From Archilochus colubris (lineage: Eukaryota; Chordata; Aves; Apodiformes; Trochilidae), in assembly GCA_023079485.1 (NCBI GenBank), contig CM041104.1, positions 5,440,864 to 5,504,863 of the forward strand: a DNA stretch of 64,000 nucleotides, written 5' to 3'. Made by a program: the position numbers and the translations under genes. Below the pieces are notes generated by a model that was not told where the DNA came from, ran no database searches, and saw nothing but the letters and a program-made list of their open reading frames with translations. Shown one piece after another: positions 58,961 to 64,000 of this stretch. Numbering within the stretch: the stretch's first letter is position 1; the number at the start of each line of letters is the position of its first letter.

Positions 58961-60920
58961 GTGCTGAGTTTGCCCTTGAGCAGTGCCAGCAGCTGTTAAC
59001 TCGGGGGGTCTCGCCCACAGGAAAAAAAGCACAGGTGGTTTTAGGAAACCACCTGCAAGTTCTGGTGGGTAATTCCCTGGCGTTAGGAAATGCGGGCAGG
59101 GGCCGGTAAAGTGCACGCAGCTGGGTCTGAATCCCCCATCATCATAAGTGCTGCCAAACTCCAGAGCGAAGTCCCTCCACGCCCATCTGAGAGCCACGGG
59201 ATACAGATCCTGCCGTCACATCTGGTCTGGATGACATGTGGGTGTTGTAAGGTCACCTTCATCCACAGAGATCCCCCCCGGGCTGTGCTGGATGTAAGTC
59301 CTGAGGAGGGCTGATGATTTGCCATCAAACACCTGACTGTGCATCTGAAACACTGGATGAAAAGCACCAGGAGGAAGCAGGCAGGGCAGTGTCACCAGCA
59401 GCTTCCCCAGCACCAGTGTTTGTGGGTGTGCTGCACCTGGGCCACCAGCATCTCCATGCATCACCCATACCCCTTCCTCACAGCCAAGCTGTCTCTGCTT
59501 CCATGGTTTTAAGCAGGGAAGCTAATGCAGGAGGACAAGTGTTACATGTTGACTTCTGCTGAACAGGTTTGCTGGATTTCCTGAAAAGGGTGATTCCTCT
59601 GCTCCCATGGAGCCCAGGAGACACCATCCTGCTCCAGACACCACACAGCACCACACTTTAAAACAGAACTTACTCAAGCGAGGTGGCTCAGCTCCATCCC
59701 GCCCCTTACTCGTAAGGGTCAGCTGCAGCATGGGATAGGATGAAACCTTACATTCCCAAAAGCCTTCTAGCAGTTTCCCACACTGAACTGTCTCACACAG
59801 AGGTCAGATGAGCATCAGTGCCAGGAGCAAAGCCACAGCAGAAGCAATTGGATCAGTTCAGGCAGGTAGTCTACACCCAGGCTCTTGTTGTGGCTGGGCC
59901 AGCAGGAGTACCCTTTCCCAAGAAGACAGAATTACCTCAAAACTCATAGAAGTCCCTGAAACTATGACTGCTGCAGATGACTCTTCTAGACTCCTAACTT
60001 TCCCCAGAAGAAAACAGTAAGGATGGGAGTTTTTATCTGAAAGTACTGAGTTGGGACAAGTGCCCTATGAACAGGAGCATTTAGCAGGACTTGAGTTTTC
60101 CTCTTGGAGCTGACAATGTCCTCAGCATGAGTCAGGCTGAGAGTTGGCACCCACTATAAAACCATTCAGGAGTGCACAGCTATGACTCTAAAGGCTGAAG
60201 AAATGACGAAGTAGCAGTAAGTGCAAATACAGAGGGATCACCATGTAAACCCATGTCACAAGACAAACCAGTGATGATCAGCAGTGTGTTAGATTTTGGC
60301 CAAGCACCTTTGCAGCTCACTCAGAAGCTGAGTGACATTATCCACAGAGCACAGTTCTGTATCATCTCATGGCAGAAGGGAGAGAGGCTCTGAGAGCAGG
60401 AAGGGCATTTACTTCAGCCCTGACCAACCCCTCTCCATCCCTTCAAATAATGTTTGCAGAAGAGATCTCCACCTGCACTGAAAATGGGCATTTGCACTCC
60501 CAGTAGGGCTCTGTAACAGCAACAGCTGAGAAGAGTGGAGTTAGAGCTAACCCTGTGCTCACAGTGGGCATTTAAAAGATTCCCTAAGGAAAAAAGCTTT
60601 AAATGTAACCAACAGACTTTTCTCATGTAAGGTGTGTTCCATGATACAATGATTCATGGGGAGTTAAATATTTATAGTTGCATTTCTTCAAGTTCTGCAA
60701 TGACAATATATTTAAAGTATGACCTCAACAAAAATGAAGAGAACCAGTGTTCTCTACTATAAAACTGGGAGGGTGTGTGTGAATGTCTCTACAAAGGAAT
60801 GAGTAATTACTAGGAAACCATCAATCTTCTCGCACAATCCAAGATCCGAGCATTTAATAGAAGTGATGATTTTACTACCACAAGTTTTTCTTGCCACTAG
60901 CACAGCAAAGATAACAGACA
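58961..60920. other. Intergenic region PABPC1L / YWHAB
   Basis: About 2 kb between the PABPC1L CpG island and the YWHAB 3' end. Open frames are under 100 residues and show no domain. No repeat was recognised. Confidence 0.75.
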
Positions 60921-60924
60921 CAAA

Positions 60925-62768
60925 CAACTGATAAAATTTTTTTTTATTATTCACTTTTGAATTCTTTTACACTTTCCTGATTATTTTGTGTAAGGTGAAA
61001 CTAGAACTGTTTAAAAGACATACACAAATCTAGTACATCAATAACCAGGTTTTTCTTTTTGCTATACTATTCTCACAACCACGTGTGTGCTAGGCAATAT
61101 AACCGTCACAGAAGCAAACTTTAGGCAGAATACTGGTCAGTAAAAACAAAGCGAAAAGAGCTACCAGATATACAGACAGGCTCGGTTCCACATTCACTAC
61201 TGCATTTATCAAGCGCCAAGTATTAACTGCACAATTTGTTCAGCTAGTAGAGGGGAGTTTTAAAATCAGTGCATGAAATTCTCTTCAGCAGACAGATGGA
61301 CAGACAAACAGATGGATCCTATACCTAAGTGGAATGTGAAGGTAGGGGGATGATTCCGCGGGACTGACAGGTGACTACTCCTAATCTTTTCCACTGTATT
61401 ATTCACGCAACTCTTAGTAATTTTTTTTAAATGGGACATGTCTGAAACATAACTAGGTGAGGACGTTTGGAGCTCAAATATTACAAGTTACAAGCATTAC
61501 AAATGAGTTGGTCTGCATTCCAGTACAATAAATGGGGAATCCTGAATATTTGAGCCAGTTCCTGGTGCTATCAAAAAAATGGCAGATGAGAGCTGAAGAC
61601 TGCAACAACTGGCAGCTCTCAAACATCCAAGAAAGAAACCTGTCCTTGAGCAGACTCAGGTTTCACCCACCATCCTGACATCACACAAAATTAAAGAAAG
61701 GATGACGTGTATGTGGGAGTCCAGAACTGCTTTAATGGAGTTTAAACAGCCGAGAGGGTCAGGGATGAACAGAGTCCAAAAGGACAAAAATTTCTATAAA
61801 CTGTACTTAAAGATGGCTCAATGGATTACTCAAGAAGCTTTCAGGATAAATCCAAAATGGGAATACCATGGAGATTTTGATTCACCCAAGAGTAAAATAA
61901 TGCAAAAGTGGCAGATCACTTCATGGTATCATCCAAACTAATAAGGCCATTCAAAAAATTGAATCTTCTCCTATTGCAAGTCCATGGTAGTGAACAAAGA
62001 ATTCTCACTACTAACATCTAAGGTATAGTTAGGTATGTTATTGCTGTGGGAAGGGGCTTAGTCATGCATGTCCTATGAGCATGAAAGCACTTTTAGAAGT
62101 CAAATCCCAGTTATCTGCCAGTGTAAAGAGTTTGGAATTCAAGCTGCTAACTCCCCCATTAGCCTCCTCCCCAAAACAAACCCCATGCCCAGAAAGACAG
62201 GACTGACAAAGTGAGCTTTTGACTGAAAGCGGTGCCTCAGACTTGGTTACAAATGTCTACAGAGTGTGCCTGTTAAACTAACTCATAGCAGTGTTACAAA
62301 CTGGAATGCCATACATCAGATTGTTTTCCTTCCATGCCCCAGTGTCACAATAGAATCTCTATAACTTTCTGTACAACTTTACAACAGAATTGTACTTCGA
62401 CTATTTTGGTGCCAAATTAAGCTTGCCAGAGTTACACAACTGATGTCTACTTTTCTACCAATAAGAGTTTTGTAAAGTCAATTGCAATCACAAAACCCAT
62501 AATCACAGTGTTCAGTTAAAAATATAAACACGGTAATCGTAACTGTAAATGTTCAGAATAGGAAAGTTCGGAATGCCATTAGAGTAACCGACCTCCGCTT
62601 TAAGGACACAAAACATCAACCAACTGTTTTTTTTTTTTCACCCCACAGACAGTTTTTGCTACGTTGAGGTTGTGAAAGTCAATGTACTATTCTTTTTGCT
62701 TGTCGCACAAAGGGATATATGTGTAGGATACAGGGTGACATTGAACACAGAGTGAAGCGTGACAGCCA
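60925..62768 (-). other. YWHAB: YWHAB 3' UTR
   Basis: Region from the TAA at 62769 to the AATAAA signal at 60943-60948; the end is estimated. The family has a long 3' UTR (about 2 kb in human), which fits. A 79-residue plus-strand frame inside (61702-61941) has no recognisable domain and is antisense. Confidence 0.7.
60943..60948 (-). terminator. YWHAB: YWHAB poly(A) signal AATAAA
   Basis: AATAAA on the minus strand about 1.8 kb after the stop codon, followed by an A-run. A weaker proximal ATTAAA lies at 61731-61736 and could give a shorter 3' UTR. Confidence 0.6.
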
Positions 62769-62825
62769 TTAGTTCTCTCCCTCCCCAGCATCCCCTTCGT
62801 CTCCCTGGTTTTCCGACGTCCATAG
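62769..62825 (-). CDS. YWHAB: YWHAB last coding exon and stop
   Basis: 18 codons plus TAA, coding [18 protein letters not shown], the beta-specific acidic C-terminal tail. Acceptor TCTTACAG. Confidence 0.96.
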   Translation of the reverse strand, partial: LWTSENQGDEGDAGEGEN

Positions 62826-63390
62826 CTGTAAGAAAATGCAAACACATGTTTATACTGAAAGCATCCAGTAAAAGAAAACTGTTCAGGAAAGGCACAGCAC
62901 AGTTAGAAGTACCACACAACATTCTCAGCTAAGAGAAACACAGAATGAAACAGTAAAGATTAATGAGCAAGAAACAGGCAGAGGATTACAAGTTAAAAGC
63001 CATCAAAAGTTTGCAAGCTCAACACAAAGACAAGCTGGATGTTGACAGCACATAAACTGGCCTTTCTGTTACAAAAACAGCTTACTTTGTTCCAACAATT
63101 AATAAGTGATTTCTGCTTTAAACAAGCAAATCTAACTGGTCTGGTTACAAAAAGCAGGGCAGTGAAGATATGCAGTTAATGCCTCAGAGAAGGCTTTAAA
63201 TGGCACAGAACTACTTATGTCTTCAGATGTTGAGGCCCACTCAGCAGCCAGAAGTGGCAGCACCCAGAGCAGCAGTTTGCCCCCTGATACTTACAGTGAG
63301 GTTGTCCCTAAGCAGCTGCATGATGAGAGTGCTGTCTTTGTAAGACTCTTCATTCAGCGTGTCCAGCTCTGCTATCGCTTCATCAAATGC
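62769..63390 (-). CDS. YWHAB: YWHAB (14-3-3 beta), last two coding exons; gene continues right
   Basis: Phosphoserine-binding adaptor; 14-3-3 proteins sequester clients such as RAF kinases, BAD and phosphorylated YAP in the cytoplasm. Two minus-strand exons give the last 50 residues: 63295-63390 ([20 protein letters not shown] to RDNLT) and 62769-62825 ([18 protein letters not shown], stop TAA). They form the last two helices of the ligand groove plus the acidic tail. The tail separates the paralogues: [15 protein letters not shown] is the beta form, whereas zeta reads SDTQGDEAEAGEGGEN. By human numbering these are residues 197-246 of 246. The preceding exon (ending CNLAKT) is not in 63391-64000. 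The neighbour PABPC1L agrees with the human locus. Confidence 0.95.
63295..63390 (-). CDS. YWHAB: YWHAB penultimate coding exon
   Basis: 32 codons in phase 0, helices 8-9 start, with [20 protein letters not shown]. Acceptor TTTTCAG, donor ACT|GTAAGT. Confidence 0.96.
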
Positions 63391-64000
63391 CTGAAAACAT
63401 TCAAGACAACATTTTCACAACTCCTTCTCCCCAAATTCACTTCTGCTTACAAAGACCTTACAAATTAGCTGCATCACTACTCCAATTCTGTGACAAAAGC
63501 TTCCAGTGATTTTCTTTTCCACCAAGTGAAGAAATGTAGACCAAAGTGAGCACCAAGTCTTTAGACAACCAGTGGGAAAACAGAAGTTTTCAAGGGTGTC
63601 CAGATAAAAGCCCAGAACAACTTTAGTACCATGCCAATACCAAGTCCTGAAGAGGCAAACACACGCTGTCATACTGAAGAATGATTCACACAATTTGAGG
63701 CCAGGTGTAACAACACTAGAAAGCAATACTTGCATTAAAGAGGATGTCCTCACTGGTCTAAATACACAGTAAAAGACACAAGGTGACACTACACCAATGT
63801 ATGTATTGCAGAGAAGACAATGGATGGAAGATAAGGGGGTTTTTTGACAAGGGGGTGGAAGGTTTTGGGTTTCTTTTCAGAACAGCATAGGAAATCTGGG
63901 ATGTTTCACTCAATATTCCTAAGGCCAGACTTCCAATAGATCTGTTGCACATGAAAGCTTATGCTGAAAGTCTCAGAGCTGAGAGCCATGAGTAAGTGCT
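63391..64000 (-). other. YWHAB: YWHAB intron (part)
   Basis: Intron sequence upstream of the penultimate exon. No exon was recognised to the right edge; the intron between the last two exons (62826-63294) is also empty. Confidence 0.8.

Noticed and set aside
61702..61941. 79-residue plus-strand frame
   Set aside because: Lies antisense in the YWHAB 3' UTR and matches no family I recognise.

Overview
This is a window of ordinary vertebrate nuclear DNA, almost certainly avian. The evidence is two CR1-type LINE 3' ends (one closed by three perfect ATTCTATG units), small GT-AG introns, CpG-island promoters, and exons coding for vertebrate proteins that can be read almost residue by residue. No species can be named from the sequence alone. 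There is no prokaryotic, viral or CRISPR content.

Layout, left to right. (1) 1-40,708, minus strand: STK4 (MST1, the Hippo kinase). Coding exons 1-10 are present, for 434 residues. The last exon, which carries the C-terminal SARAH domain, is not found and should lie left of base 1. Two large introns fill 1-16,516 and 16,675-30,050; the second holds a degraded CR1. (2) 40,709-40,974: a head-to-head CpG-island promoter of only 266 bp between STK4 and TOMM34, with four GGGCGTGG boxes. (3) 40,975 to about 44,945, plus strand: TOMM34, seven coding exons, 299 residues, ending at an ATTAAA signal. (4) About 46,490-58,700, minus strand: PABPC1L (embryonic poly(A)-binding protein, ePAB), 14 coding exons, 634 residues, with a probable untranslated first exon in a second CpG island near 58.2-58.9 kb. 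A CR1 copy lies in the presumed 3' UTR. (5) About 60,925 to beyond 64,000, minus strand: the last two coding exons and long 3' UTR of YWHAB (14-3-3 beta); the rest of the gene lies to the right.

The order and relative orientation STK4-TOMM34-PABPC1L-YWHAB matches human 20q13.12, so this is an intact conserved block. The genes do not form one pathway. STK4 and 14-3-3 meet in Hippo signalling (14-3-3 proteins hold phosphorylated YAP in the cytoplasm), TOMM34 is an Hsp70/Hsp90 co-chaperone in mitochondrial import, and PABPC1L controls maternal mRNA in oocytes.

Exon limits were set by hand from splice consensus, reading-frame continuity across every junction, and match to the known families. In all three largely complete genes the phase closes at every junction. 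I found no undescribed system. The most useful observations are a GC-AG intron and an in-frame NAGNAG acceptor in PABPC1L, the compact STK4/TOMM34 promoter repeat, a 31-bp near-identical segment in two PABPC1L introns, and a hairpin exactly at a CR1 3' junction.
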